Shown here piece by piece: positions 8,116-15,410 of a DNA stretch of 64,000 bases. Below the pieces are notes generated by a model. That model ran no database searches, was not told the origin of the DNA, and was given only the letters and a program-made list of their open reading frames with translations. The translations under genes and the position numbers were made by a program. Numbering within the stretch: the first letter of the stretch is position 1; each line of letters opens with the position of its first letter. Origin of the DNA: Embleya hyalina (lineage in GTDB: Bacteria; Actinomycetota; Actinomycetes; Streptomycetales; Streptomycetaceae); contig NZ_BIFH01000024.1 of NCBI RefSeq assembly GCF_003967355.1, positions 1 to 64,000 of the forward strand, written 5' to 3'.

Positions 8116-8574
8116 CTAGGTCGAACTCGAACAGGATGATCCGCTCGAGCAGGACGATCCGCTCGAACACGATGAGCCGCTCGAACACGACGACCCGCAG
8201 GACGATCCGCTCGAACAGGACGACCCGCCCGAACCCGAGGAGTCGCCGCCTCCGCCCGAGGCGCAGGACCAGCCGGTGCCGCACCAGGTGTGGTGGCCGT
8301 GCCAGTGGTGATGGTGGTCGTGCGGGTCGTGACCCTGATGCCCCCGGTTCCCCTGCGGGCCGGGTGGCCACGGGCCGGGGTACGGACCGGGGTACGGACC
8401 GGGCCCGCCGCCGTAGGGCCTGCCGGTGCCGGGTGCGTGGCCGGGGGGCGGGCCGGCCGGTCGGCCGAAGGTGTGGCGGAGCCGGCGTCGGGCCGCGCGG
8501 TGGACCCGGACGGCGATCACGATCGGCAGGGCGGCGACGAGGACCGCCACCGCCACGAGCAGCAGCAAGGACAT
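8116..8574 (-). CDS. Membrane-anchored His-rich, Ser/Cys-repeat protein; candidate MNIO substrate
   Basis: No family recognised. The 152-aa product has one N-terminal membrane segment (about 2-23, SLLLLVAVAVLVAALPIVIAV), a basic stretch (HRAARRRLRH) and a Pro/Gly/Tyr-rich linker (40-75). A His cluster follows (79-96, including HDHHHHWHGHH), then a tail of SSGSSC repeats with eight Cys (98, 104, 120, 126, 130, 136, 142, 148). Basic residues after the helix suggest a cytoplasmic tail; if the helix acts as a signal anchor in the other sense, the tail would be outside. It starts 27 bp after the partner-protein stop and ends the TIGR04222 / MNIO / partner operon. MNIO enzymes modify Cys residues of ribosomal peptides, so this tail is a natural candidate substrate, perhaps for copper or another soft metal. 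That role is inference. Confidence 0.7.
   Translation of the reverse strand: MSLLLLVAVAVLVAALPIVIAVRVHRAARRRLRHTFGRPAGPPPGHAPGTGRPYGGGPGPYPGPYPGPWPPGPQGNRGHQGHDPHDHHHHWHGHHTWCGTGWSCASGGGGDSSGSGGSSCSSGSSCGSSCSSGSSCSSGSSCSSGSSCSSST
8131..8238. repeat. 18-bp coding tandem repeat (SSGSSC units)
   Basis: Plus-strand units close to GACGATCCGCTCGAACA(C/G) recur about every 18 bp over roughly 100 bp, with one shortened unit. On the minus strand each encodes Ser-Ser-Gly-Ser-Ser-Cys at the C-terminus of the gene at 8116-8574. Copy number is likely to vary by slippage. Confidence 0.8.
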
Positions 8575-8600
8575 GTTGCCGACCCCCGTGTGGGTGGTGC

Positions 8601-8996
8601 CTACCCGTGGCCGGCCGGCGCACGGGATGCGAATCGGGTGCGCAGCCGGGCCCATCGGGACGGCTTTCGTTCGACGAACACCTCGGCCAGCGCCTTCGGC
8701 AGCGCGTCCCGCTCCCACAGATGGGCCGCGAAGGCGTGTACGTCGGCGCGGGTGCCTCCCTCGGCGGGCTTCGGGTGGACCAGGGCCCAGGTCATGAACT
8801 CGCCCGGCCAGCGCGGGCCCAGCGTCGTCGCCAACTCCGGGAGCGCGCGCAGCGCCGAGTCGCGCCGTTTGGCGGCCAGCGCGCGGGCCTGTACGCGGAT
8901 CCGGTCCGGGTCGAAACCCGGCGGTGTCGGCCCGCCGGCGACCAGTGCCGTGAGCAGCGCGGTCTGCCGTGCGGCCAGCCGCTCGCGCGCGCTCAT
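8601..8996 (-). CDS. Small partner protein of the DUF692/MNIO enzyme
   Basis: A 131-aa soluble protein, mostly helical, beginning [21 protein letters not shown] and containing [20 protein letters not shown] and a basic C-terminus. Its ATG overlaps the stop of the DUF692 gene (ATGA), so translation is coupled. MNIO enzymes of the MbnB, TglH and BufB groups usually need a small partner (MbnC, TglI or DUF2063-type) that recruits the precursor peptide. The size, position and coupling suggest that role, but I do not see a clear sequence match to a named partner family. Homologues next to DUF692 genes occur in other streptomycetes, from memory. Confidence 0.75.
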   Translation of the reverse strand: MSARERLAARQTALLTALVAGGPTPPGFDPDRIRVQARALAAKRRDSALRALPELATTLGPRWPGEFMTWALVHPKPAEGGTRADVHAFAAHLWERDALPKALAEVFVERKPSRWARLRTRFASRAPAGHG

Positions 8997-9805
8997 CGGC
9001 GCGCCGCCGTCCGGTCCACCACGGCGCGGATCGCGGCCAACTCGGCGGCGATCTCGCCCGCCGTCGGGAAGTCGCCGTCGCGTTCGAGCAGTACGCGCGG
9101 CGGCGGGCGCAGCGCGCACAGCGTGGCCAGCACCTCCAGGATCGGCTCGGTCACCGGGTGCGCGTGGGTGTCGTGCCACAGGCCGTCGCGCTCGACGCCG
9201 CCGGCGACGTGTACGTACTCCACCGCCTCCAGCGGGAGTTCGGCCAGCGCGGCGGCCGGGTCGACGCCGTGGTTGATCCGCTGGGTGTGCAGGTTGGCCA
9301 CGTCGATCAGCAGTCGCACGCCGGTGCGCTCGACCAGTTCGGTGAGGAAGCGGGCCTCGCTCATCTCGTTGTCGGGCCAGGTCAGCAGTGTCGCCGGGTT
9401 CTCCAGGGCGAGCGGGACCGGCAGCGCGTCCTGGGCGACGCGGACGTTTTCCGTGACGACGTCGAGCGCGTCCCACGTCATCGGTGTCGGCAGCAGGTGA
9501 CCGGCCTCCATGCCGCCGGCCCGGACGAACGCCAGGTGTTCGCTGACCACCGGCGAGCCCAGGGCGTCGGCCACTTCGGCCAGCCGGGCCAGCCGCGCGG
9601 GGTCGGGACGGTCCGCGCCGGCCAGGCCGAGGCCGACGCCGTGCGGGATCACCTCGACGCCGCGCTCGCGCAACACGCGCAGCGACTCGGGCAGGTGTCC
9701 GACGCACACGTTCTCCGCGACGACCTCGACGAAGTCGACGCCGGCCAGGCGCTCGACGGTCAGATCGATCTCCGGCCGCCATCCGATTCCCACCGCTGTC
9801 CGCAT
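8993..9805 (-). CDS. DUF692 / MNIO-family multinuclear non-haem iron oxidase
   Basis: A 270-aa TIM-barrel protein of the DUF692 family, which includes MbnB, TglH, ChrH, ApyH and BufB. These are di- or tri-iron enzymes that modify Cys or C-terminal residues of ribosomal peptides. Expected ligands are all present: His55 ([10 protein letters not shown]), His90 (VSEHLAF), Glu135/Asn136 ([10 protein letters not shown]), Asp168-Asn171-His173 (LIDVANLH), His199 (YVHVAGG), His211/His214 ([10 protein letters not shown]) and Glu241/Asp243 (LLERDGDFP). The start is ATG at 9805. It lies between the TIGR04222 gene (129 bp upstream) and its overlapping partner. The substrate is unknown; the two Cys-tailed membrane proteins of the operon are the obvious candidates. 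Confidence 0.92.
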   Translation of the reverse strand: MRTAVGIGWRPEIDLTVERLAGVDFVEVVAENVCVGHLPESLRVLRERGVEVIPHGVGLGLAGADRPDPARLARLAEVADALGSPVVSEHLAFVRAGGMEAGHLLPTPMTWDALDVVTENVRVAQDALPVPLALENPATLLTWPDNEMSEARFLTELVERTGVRLLIDVANLHTQRINHGVDPAAALAELPLEAVEYVHVAGGVERDGLWHDTHAHPVTEPILEVLATLCALRPPPRVLLERDGDFPTAGEIAAELAAIRAVVDRTAARR

Positions 9806-9934
9806 ACGTCCAGCATGGCGGGTCCGTCCCGGACCGAAACAGGCGGAGTTCCCTCGGTTCGCCCGCCTGAGCGCGCCGGGTGGCGAGCGGCCGGCGACGC
9901 GGGCGGGTCGCGGGCCGCCCGGCGCTCGGCGCGG

Positions 9935-10810
9935 TCAGTTGCCGCAGCCGTCGGCGGTGCCGCCGCAGGAGCCCGCCCGGGCGCCCTGGGGGGAGGCGCA
10001 GGAAGTGCCGCCGCACCAGGTGGACTCCGGGGCGCGGCCGGCGGGGGTGGGCGCGTTGCGGCGGAAGATCTCCTTGATCACCGGGTCGGGGAAGCGGTCC
10101 AGGCCCCACAGGGCGACCGTGCCCAGGCCGTCGGCGCCGAGCGCGGCGACGGCCGCCTCGTCGCGGCGCAGCCGGATCAGCCGGCGCGTGGTCGGCGCGG
10201 TGGGCACCACCCGCTCGCCGAACACGCCCAGGAGCAGCAGGCCCGCGACGCACGCCTGGCTGCCGATCACCGCGAGCAGCAGGCCCACCCACGGCAGTGC
10301 GCCCGAGGTCGCGTCGTCGGCCCGGACGAAGCCCGCGACGGCGGTGGCCAGGCCCAGGGGGAGGGTGGCGAACAGCGCCCAGCGGGGGAGCCGGCGCGGC
10401 CCCGCGTCCGGGCGGGCGATCAGGCCGGCCGCGAACAGGTCGGCGCCGATGCCCTGGATCTCCGGGGCCGCGGCCAGCCGGGTCCGCAGGTCGCGCAGCG
10501 GCAGGCCGCCGTACTCCCGATCCAGGATCCGCAGCGGCGCGTCGCCCGTCGCGTCGGCCGCGGGTGCCCGGGCCGCGACCACCTGCCCGTCGCGGTTCAG
10601 GTGCAGCGCGCCCTCGCCGAGCAGGGCCAGGATCGACACGTCGACCGCGCGGGCCGCGCCGCCGCCGACGAACGCGTATTCGGCCGCGCCCAGTTCGGCC
10701 AGGCGCGCCCGGTCCGCCCGTCGGCCGCCGCGCCGGGCGGACCCGATGGCGACGCCGAGTACGAGCGCCGTCCAGACCGAGTACGCGAGGGGTGGCAGCC
10801 AGGGATTCAT
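9935..10810 (-). CDS. TIGR04222-domain membrane protein with Cys-containing C-terminal tail
   Basis: A 291-aa protein with an N-terminal membrane helix (about 5-24) followed by a soluble domain (RLAELGAAEYAFVGGGAARAVDVSILALLGEG is not quoted further; it covers about 37-67). Two more helices lie near 145-162 and 173-197, and there is a second soluble part. The tail from residue 262 is short and Gly/Ser/Cys-rich, with Cys266, Cys271, Cys282 and Cys289 (TWCGGTSCAS; SCGGTADGCGN). The architecture fits TIGR04222, a domain I recall being typically followed by a low-complexity Gly/Cys-rich tail. It is the first gene of the putative MNIO operon and starts 133 bp after msrB. Function is unknown. The Cys tail could be a second MNIO target. 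Confidence 0.82.
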   Translation of the reverse strand: MNPWLPPLAYSVWTALVLGVAIGSARRGGRRADRARLAELGAAEYAFVGGGAARAVDVSILALLGEGALHLNRDGQVVAARAPAADATGDAPLRILDREYGGLPLRDLRTRLAAAPEIQGIGADLFAAGLIARPDAGPRRLPRWALFATLPLGLATAVAGFVRADDATSGALPWVGLLLAVIGSQACVAGLLLLGVFGERVVPTAPTTRRLIRLRRDEAAVAALGADGLGTVALWGLDRFPDPVIKEIFRRNAPTPAGRAPESTWCGGTSCASPQGARAGSCGGTADGCGN

Positions 10811-10943
10811 GGTCCCCAGACATAGCGGACGCACCCGCCGCGCGCGGGCTCGATGTGAGTTTTGCCGCACCGCCCGTACCGATGTTTGAACGGGCGACGG
10901 CGGCGCCGACCGGGCCGGCCCGGGGGCCGACCCGCGCCTCGGC

Positions 10944-11354
10944 TCAGCCCTGCGGGTCCGGCTCCAGGGTCAGCGAGATGGAGTTGATGCAGTAGCGCTG
11001 GTCGGTGGGCGTCCCGTAGCCCTCGCCCTCGAACACGTGGCCCAGGTGCGAGCCACAGGTCCCGCAGCGCACCTCGACCCGGGTCATGCCCATCGTGTCG
11101 TCCTCGATGTATTCGACCCGGTCCTCGGCCAGCGGCGCGTAGAACGACGGCCAGCCGCAGTGGCTGTCGAACTTGGTGTCGGAGCGGAACAGCTCCGCCT
11201 TGCACGCCCGACAGCGGTAGACGCCGGTCGTCTTGGTCTCGGTGTACTCGCCCGTCCAGGCACGCTCGGTGCCCGCCCGACGCAGCACCCGGAACTCGTC
11301 CGGGGTCAGCTCGGCCCGCCACTGGTCGTCGGTCTTCTCGATTTCGTAGGCCAT
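10944..11354 (-). CDS. msrB: Peptide-methionine (R)-S-oxide reductase
   Basis: Reduces the R-epimer of methionine sulfoxide in proteins, a repair activity after oxidative stress. The 136-aa cytosolic product shows the two zinc CxxC pairs (YRCRACKAEL; VRCGTCGSHLGHVF), the motif HCGWPSFYAP and the catalytic Cys in RYCINSISL. The second, resolving Cys position near the substrate loop should be compared with MsrB types. The start is ATG at 11354 (MAYEIEKTDDQWRAEL). It lies 70 bp downstream of murC and 133 bp upstream of the TIGR04222 gene. Confidence 0.95.
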   Translation of the reverse strand: MAYEIEKTDDQWRAELTPDEFRVLRRAGTERAWTGEYTETKTTGVYRCRACKAELFRSDTKFDSHCGWPSFYAPLAEDRVEYIEDDTMGMTRVEVRCGTCGSHLGHVFEGEGYGTPTDQRYCINSISLTLEPDPQG

Positions 11355-11424
11355 GTGCACATCCAACACGCAACGGCGCCGCGACGTTCCCCGAGGGGAC
11401 GGCACGGCGCCGGCGGGTGTCGGC

Positions 11425-12849
11425 TCAGCGGGCGGCGGTGCTGCGGGCGCGGATCGCGTCCAGGATCTCGGGGCCGAGCAGGGTCACGTCGCCCGCGCCC
11501 ATGGTCAGGACCAGATCGCCGGGGCGGGCCAGCGCGGCCACCGAGCCGGCCACGTCGGACCAGCTGTGCTCGGTGCGCACCAGGCCGCCGTTGTCCAGCG
11601 CGGCGTGCGCGATGATGTTGCTGGTCACGCCGGGCTGCGGGTCCTCCCGGGCGGCGTAGATGTCCATCACCACGGCGATGTCGGCGGCGGCGAGCGCGCG
11701 GCCCATCTCCACCCCGAGCTGCTGGGTGCGGCTGAACAGGTGCGGCTGGTACACCGCGATCACCCGACCCGCGCCCACCGCGCCGCGGGCGGTGGCCAGA
11801 TCGGCGGTGATCTCGGTGGGGTGGTGCGCGTACGAGTCGACGACCCGGATGCCGCTCTCCTCGCCCTTGAGCTGGAACCGCCGGCGCACGCCCTGGTAGT
11901 TGGCCAGTCCCTCGGCCATGCGCCGCGGCTCGACGCCGAGCGCCAGGCCCACCGCGAGCGCCATCACCGCGTTGGAGGCGTTGTGCCGCCCCGGCACCGC
12001 GACGGTCAGCACCGACTCGCCGCCCACGGCCTTGCCGTGCACGGTGACCCGGCTGCTCAGGCCGGACGCCTCGATCCGCGCCAGGCGCAGATCCGCGCCC
12101 TCGTGTTCGCCGACCGTGACCACGTTCAGCGTCGGCGCGGAGACCGCCAGCCGCTCGCGCAGGGCGCCGGCGCCGGCGTCGTCGGCGGAGAGCACCAGGG
12201 TGCCGCCGGGCACGATCCGGCCGGCGAAGATCTCGAACGCGTCGAGCACGTCGTCCAGCGAGCCGTAGTTGGCGTGGTGGTCCAGTTCCACGTTCAGCAC
12301 CACGGCCACCTCGGGCGCGTACTTGTGGAAGCTGCGGTCGCTCTCGTCCGCCTCGGCCACGAAGATGTCGCCCAGGCCGTGGTGGGCGTTGCTGCCCGCC
12401 TCGTTGAGGTCGGCGCCGATCGCGAAGGAGGGGTCCAGGCCGAGCGAGGTCAGGCCGACCGCGAGCATGCTCGTCGTGGTGGTCTTGCCGTGCGTGCCCG
12501 CGACGGCCACCGAGCGCCGGCCGTCCATCAGTCGGGCCAGCGCGTCCGCGCGGTGCACGATCGGGATGCCCCGCTCGCGCGCGACGACCAGCTCGGGGTT
12601 GTCCTCCCGGATCGCCGAGGAGACCACCACGCACGAGACGTCCTCGGCGACGTTCGCCCGATCGTGGCCCACGTGCACCGTGCAGCCGAGCCGGCGCAGC
12701 GCCAGCACCTGGGTGGAGTCCTTGGCGTCGCTGCCGGAGACCCTCGCGCCGCGGATCGCGAGGATCTTGGCGAGCCCCGACATGCCGGCACCACCGATGC
12801 CGACGAAGAACGGGCTGCCGAGGTCGACGGGCTCGGCGGGGGGTGCCAT
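11425..12849 (-). CDS. murC: UDP-N-acetylmuramate--L-alanine ligase
   Basis: ATP-dependent addition of L-Ala to UDP-MurNAc, the first peptide step of peptidoglycan precursor synthesis, in the cytosol. The 474-aa protein has the UDP-binding fold (FFVGIGGAGMSGLAKIL), the Mur ligase P-loop (VAGTHGKTTTTSML), the EADESD magnesium motif (FVAEADESDRSF), a C-terminal domain opening with GVRRRFQLKG, and SYAHHPTEI. The start is ATG at 12849 with AAGGAG upstream. The gene stands outside the main dcw cluster, as in several streptomycetes; the stress-protein-like gene upstream lies 59 bp away. Confidence 0.96.
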   Translation of the reverse strand: MAPPAEPVDLGSPFFVGIGGAGMSGLAKILAIRGARVSGSDAKDSTQVLALRRLGCTVHVGHDRANVAEDVSCVVVSSAIREDNPELVVARERGIPIVHRADALARLMDGRRSVAVAGTHGKTTTTSMLAVGLTSLGLDPSFAIGADLNEAGSNAHHGLGDIFVAEADESDRSFHKYAPEVAVVLNVELDHHANYGSLDDVLDAFEIFAGRIVPGGTLVLSADDAGAGALRERLAVSAPTLNVVTVGEHEGADLRLARIEASGLSSRVTVHGKAVGGESVLTVAVPGRHNASNAVMALAVGLALGVEPRRMAEGLANYQGVRRRFQLKGEESGIRVVDSYAHHPTEITADLATARGAVGAGRVIAVYQPHLFSRTQQLGVEMGRALAAADIAVVMDIYAAREDPQPGVTSNIIAHAALDNGGLVRTEHSWSDVAGSVAALARPGDLVLTMGAGDVTLLGPEILDAIRARSTAAR

Positions 12850-12908
12850 GAAGCGGGCTCCTTCGCATGGGGTGGACCCGCGTTCGGCGCGGGCTCCCCG
12901 CGATTGTG

Positions 12909-13385
12909 TCAGCTCACGTCGTGTGCGAAGAGCTTGAGCACCGGCACGCCCACGTTCTGTCGGGCCCGCGAGGCCCAGTCGCGGTGGAAGACCTCTTCGA
13001 TGAAGTGCGGGTCGGTGAGCACGATCACCTCGTCGGCGTGGTGCCGCTCGACGATCTGCTTGAGCGTGTCCAGCGGGTCCCGGCCGGGGGTGGTCTCGCC
13101 GACGGCGGTGGCGCCGCTCGCGCGCAGTGCCGCCACGCTCGCCTCCAGGGTGCGCCGGGCCGCCTCCGCGCCGTCGTCGGGGCCGGGCCGCTCCTCGATG
13201 TCGTCGGCCACCTCGCCCAGGCGTACCAGGGCCGCGTCGTCCAGCGCCTGGAGCAGCTTGCGATGGTCGGCCTTGCCGGGCAGGACCACCACGAACGAGG
13301 TCTCGACGCCCTCGTGCAGGCCGGTCACGAACGCGACGTCCGCCTCGTTCAGGACCTTTTCGACGAGCAGCACGATCGTGTACAC
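12909..13385 (-). CDS. Universal-stress-protein-like small protein
   Basis: A 158-aa soluble protein with an alpha/beta pattern resembling a universal stress (UspA-like) domain: an opening strand (VYTIVLLVEKVL), a long helical segment (ADHRKLLQALDDAALVRL), a beta-alpha unit around GATAVGETTPGRDPLDTL, and a final strand-helix (HHADEVIVLTDPHFIEEVF ... VGVPVLKLFAHD). The clear G-x2-G-x9-G-S/T ATP loop of UspA is not obvious, so nucleotide binding is doubtful. Start GTG at 13385 has AAGGAG at good spacing. It precedes murC by 59 bp and follows the RibD-C gene after a terminator-like hairpin. The function is not known to me. Confidence 0.75.
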   Translation of the reverse strand: MYTIVLLVEKVLNEADVAFVTGLHEGVETSFVVVLPGKADHRKLLQALDDAALVRLGEVADDIEERPGPDDGAEAARRTLEASVAALRASGATAVGETTPGRDPLDTLKQIVERHHADEVIVLTDPHFIEEVFHRDWASRARQNVGVPVLKLFAHDVS

Positions 13386-13472
13386 GCAACACTCCTTGAC
13401 GCATCGGTCGAGCCGGGTGTCCACGCCCCGTCTGCCCGGAGTCCACCCTCCCATTCGCACCGACCGGCGGGC

Positions 13473-13506
13473 GCCGGCCGGGGCCGCCGAAACGGCCCCG
13501 GCCGGG
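13473..13506 (-). terminator. GC-rich hairpin after the RibD-C-like gene
   Basis: Arms 13473-13485 and 13494-13506 pair at 12 of 13 positions around an 8-base loop. The hairpin begins two bases past the stop of the gene at 13509 on the minus strand. There is no T-run, as is usual for actinomycete terminators. Confidence 0.6.
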
Positions 13507-13508
13507 TC

Positions 13509-14249
13509 CTACGCGCGGACGTAGCGGGAGAACAGCGCGCCGTCCTCCTCGAGGATCGAGATCGGGCGCATCGCCTGCGCCTCGGCGAGCGCGGGGCCGG
13601 CCAGAAGCCGGTGGGCGGGTCCCGAGGTCAGCAGCGGGCTCACGGTCAGGCACAGCTCGTCCAGCCGGCCGCACGCGGCGATCTGCGCCAGTACGTGCGG
13701 GCCGCCCTCGGTGAGCTGCCGGGTCAGCCCGCGGGCGGCCAGCGCGTCGAGGGCGAGGCCCAGGTCGACCCGGTCGCGCCCGGCCAGGAGCACGTCGCCG
13801 TACTCGGCCGCCGCCGCCAGGCCCTTGGGCTGGGCCTCCTCGCAGGTGATCACGATGGTGGGGGTGACCGCCTCGGTGAACAGCGGCGTGGTGAAGTCGA
13901 TGGCGAGGCTGCGCGAGACGATCGCGATCACCGGCGCGGGCAACTGTCCGGCGGCGGCCCGGGCGGCGGCGTAGGCGGGCCTGGGCCGCGGCGGCCGGTA
14001 GCCCTCCTGGCGCACGGTGGCGGCGCCCACCACGATCACGTCGGCCAGGCCGCGCAGCACACCGAAGACGCGCTTGTCCGCGGGTGAGGACAGGCCGGCG
14101 GACAGGCCGTCGGGGGCCTGCGCGGCGCCGTCCAGGCTCGTCACCATGTTCGCCCGCAGCCAGGTGCGGTCGGGGGGATAGGCGTAGGCCTCGACCAGGT
14201 CGACGTCGGGTTCGTCGGGGGTGGAGGGCACGGGAAGGAGACGGCGCAT
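13509..14249 (-). CDS. RibD C-terminal / dihydrofolate-reductase-like pyrimidine reductase family protein
   Basis: A 246-aa NADPH-dependent reductase fold related to the C-terminal domain of RibD. Supporting segments are ANMVTSLDGAAQAPDGLSAG (substrate loop), DVIVVGAATVRQEGY, VIAIVSRSLAIDF, the nucleotide-binding LTRQLTEGGPHVLAQ and DELCLTVSPLLTSG. The deaminase half of RibD is absent, so this is a stand-alone reductase. It may act on a riboflavin precursor or another pyrimidine/pteridine; the substrate cannot be read from sequence. Start ATG at 14249 follows AGGAG (GGGAAGGAGACGGCGC on the opposite strand belongs to the coding end). It diverges from zapE with only 31 bp between starts. Confidence 0.82.
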   Translation of the reverse strand: MRRLLPVPSTPDEPDVDLVEAYAYPPDRTWLRANMVTSLDGAAQAPDGLSAGLSSPADKRVFGVLRGLADVIVVGAATVRQEGYRPPRPRPAYAAARAAAGQLPAPVIAIVSRSLAIDFTTPLFTEAVTPTIVITCEEAQPKGLAAAAEYGDVLLAGRDRVDLGLALDALAARGLTRQLTEGGPHVLAQIAACGRLDELCLTVSPLLTSGPAHRLLAGPALAEAQAMRPISILEEDGALFSRYVRA

Positions 14250-14280
14250 GCGATCGAGTTTCGCACGCGTCGTAGGCTTG

Positions 14281-15321
14281 ATGATCGTGTCCGTAGCTCC
14301 CGTGTCGTTGACCACGCGCCACCCCAGCGTCCCCGCCGACCGCCTCGTCGCCGAGATGGTCCCGCCGCCGCGGTTCGGCGACGTGCGTTTCGACACGTAC
14401 ATCCCCGACCCGAACCAACCCGGGCAGGCCGCGGCCGTGGTCCGGCTGGAGCGGTTCGCGGCGGGGCTGAACGGGGACGGCGCAAAGCGCCGCTGGTTCC
14501 GCCGGGAGCAGGCGGCCGGGCCGAGCGGGATCTATCTCGACGGCGGCTACGGCGTCGGCAAGACCCACCTGCTGGCCTCGCTGTGGCACGCCTCGCCCGG
14601 CCCGAAGTCGCTGTGCACCTTCGTCGAGCTGACCAACCTGGTCGGCGCGCTCGGATTCCGGCGGACCGTCGAGGCGCTGTCCGGACACCGGCTGCTGTGC
14701 ATCGACGAGTTCGAACTCGACGACCCGGGCGACACCGTCCTGGTGTCGACCCTCCTGGGCAAGCTCGCCGACGCCGGCGTCAAGCTCGCCGCGACCTCGA
14801 ACACGCTGCCGGACAAACTGGGCGAGGGGCGGTTCGCCGCGCAGGACTTCATGCGCGAGATACAGGGGTTGTCCGCGCGCTTCGAGGCGCTGCGCATCGA
14901 CGGCGAGGACTACCGGCACCGGGGCCTGCCGGCGGCGCCCGCGCCAGTGGCCGAGGACATGGTCACCGCGGCCGCCGAGGCCGCGCCCGACGGTGCCGCG
15001 CTGGACGACTTCCCCGCACTGCTCGCGCACCTGGCCACGGTGCACCCCAGCCGCTACGGCGCGATGCTCGACGGGATCACCGGCGTCTTCTGGCGCGGGG
15101 TGCACCCGGTCGAGGACCAGGGCACCGCGCTGCGTCTGGTGGTGCTCGCGGACCGGATGTACGACCGCGAACTGCCGGTGGTGGCCTCGGGCGTGCCGTT
15201 CGACGAACTGTTCACCGAGGAACTGCTCGGCGGCGGCTACCGCAAGAAGTACCTGCGCGCGATATCGCGCCTGGTGTCGATGGCCCGCGACGGCGCCGAG
15301 CGCATCCCCGCCCCCCGCTGA
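14281..15321 (+). CDS. zapE: AFG1/ZapE-type AAA ATPase
   Basis: A 346-aa cytosolic P-loop ATPase of the AFG1/ZapE family. The E. coli member binds FtsZ and affects division under stress; a role in quality control is also known for the eukaryotic homologue. Walker A is GGYGVGKTHLLASL near residue 88, Walker B is LLCIDEFELDDPGDT, sensor 1 is LAATSNTLPDKLGEGRF, and the family C-terminus is GGYRKKYLRAISRL. Start ATG at 14281 (MIVSVAPVSLTTRHP) is preferred; GTG at 14287 is possible. No strong ribosome site is seen and the divergent neighbour starts 31 bp away, so a short or leaderless transcript is likely. Confidence 0.9.
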   Translation: MIVSVAPVSLTTRHPSVPADRLVAEMVPPPRFGDVRFDTYIPDPNQPGQAAAVVRLERFAAGLNGDGAKRRWFRREQAAGPSGIYLDGGYGVGKTHLLASLWHASPGPKSLCTFVELTNLVGALGFRRTVEALSGHRLLCIDEFELDDPGDTVLVSTLLGKLADAGVKLAATSNTLPDKLGEGRFAAQDFMREIQGLSARFEALRIDGEDYRHRGLPAAPAPVAEDMVTAAAEAAPDGAALDDFPALLAHLATVHPSRYGAMLDGITGVFWRGVHPVEDQGTALRLVVLADRMYDRELPVVASGVPFDELFTEELLGGGYRKKYLRAISRLVSMARDGAERIPAPR

Positions 15322-15410
15322 TCCGCCGCCGCCCGGACGCCGCGCGTGGGCGATCGGCGGGTCGGTGCGGCATCATCGGAGCCGGGTCCCGACGACGCGG
15401 AGGCAGCGGC

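Noticed and set aside
5183-8623. 1146-codon open frame on the minus strand across hemG and hemQ
   Set aside because: Antisense to two conserved genes; Arg/Pro/His-rich composition typical of shadow frames in GC-rich DNA, and Pro/Ser repeats from the G/T tract.
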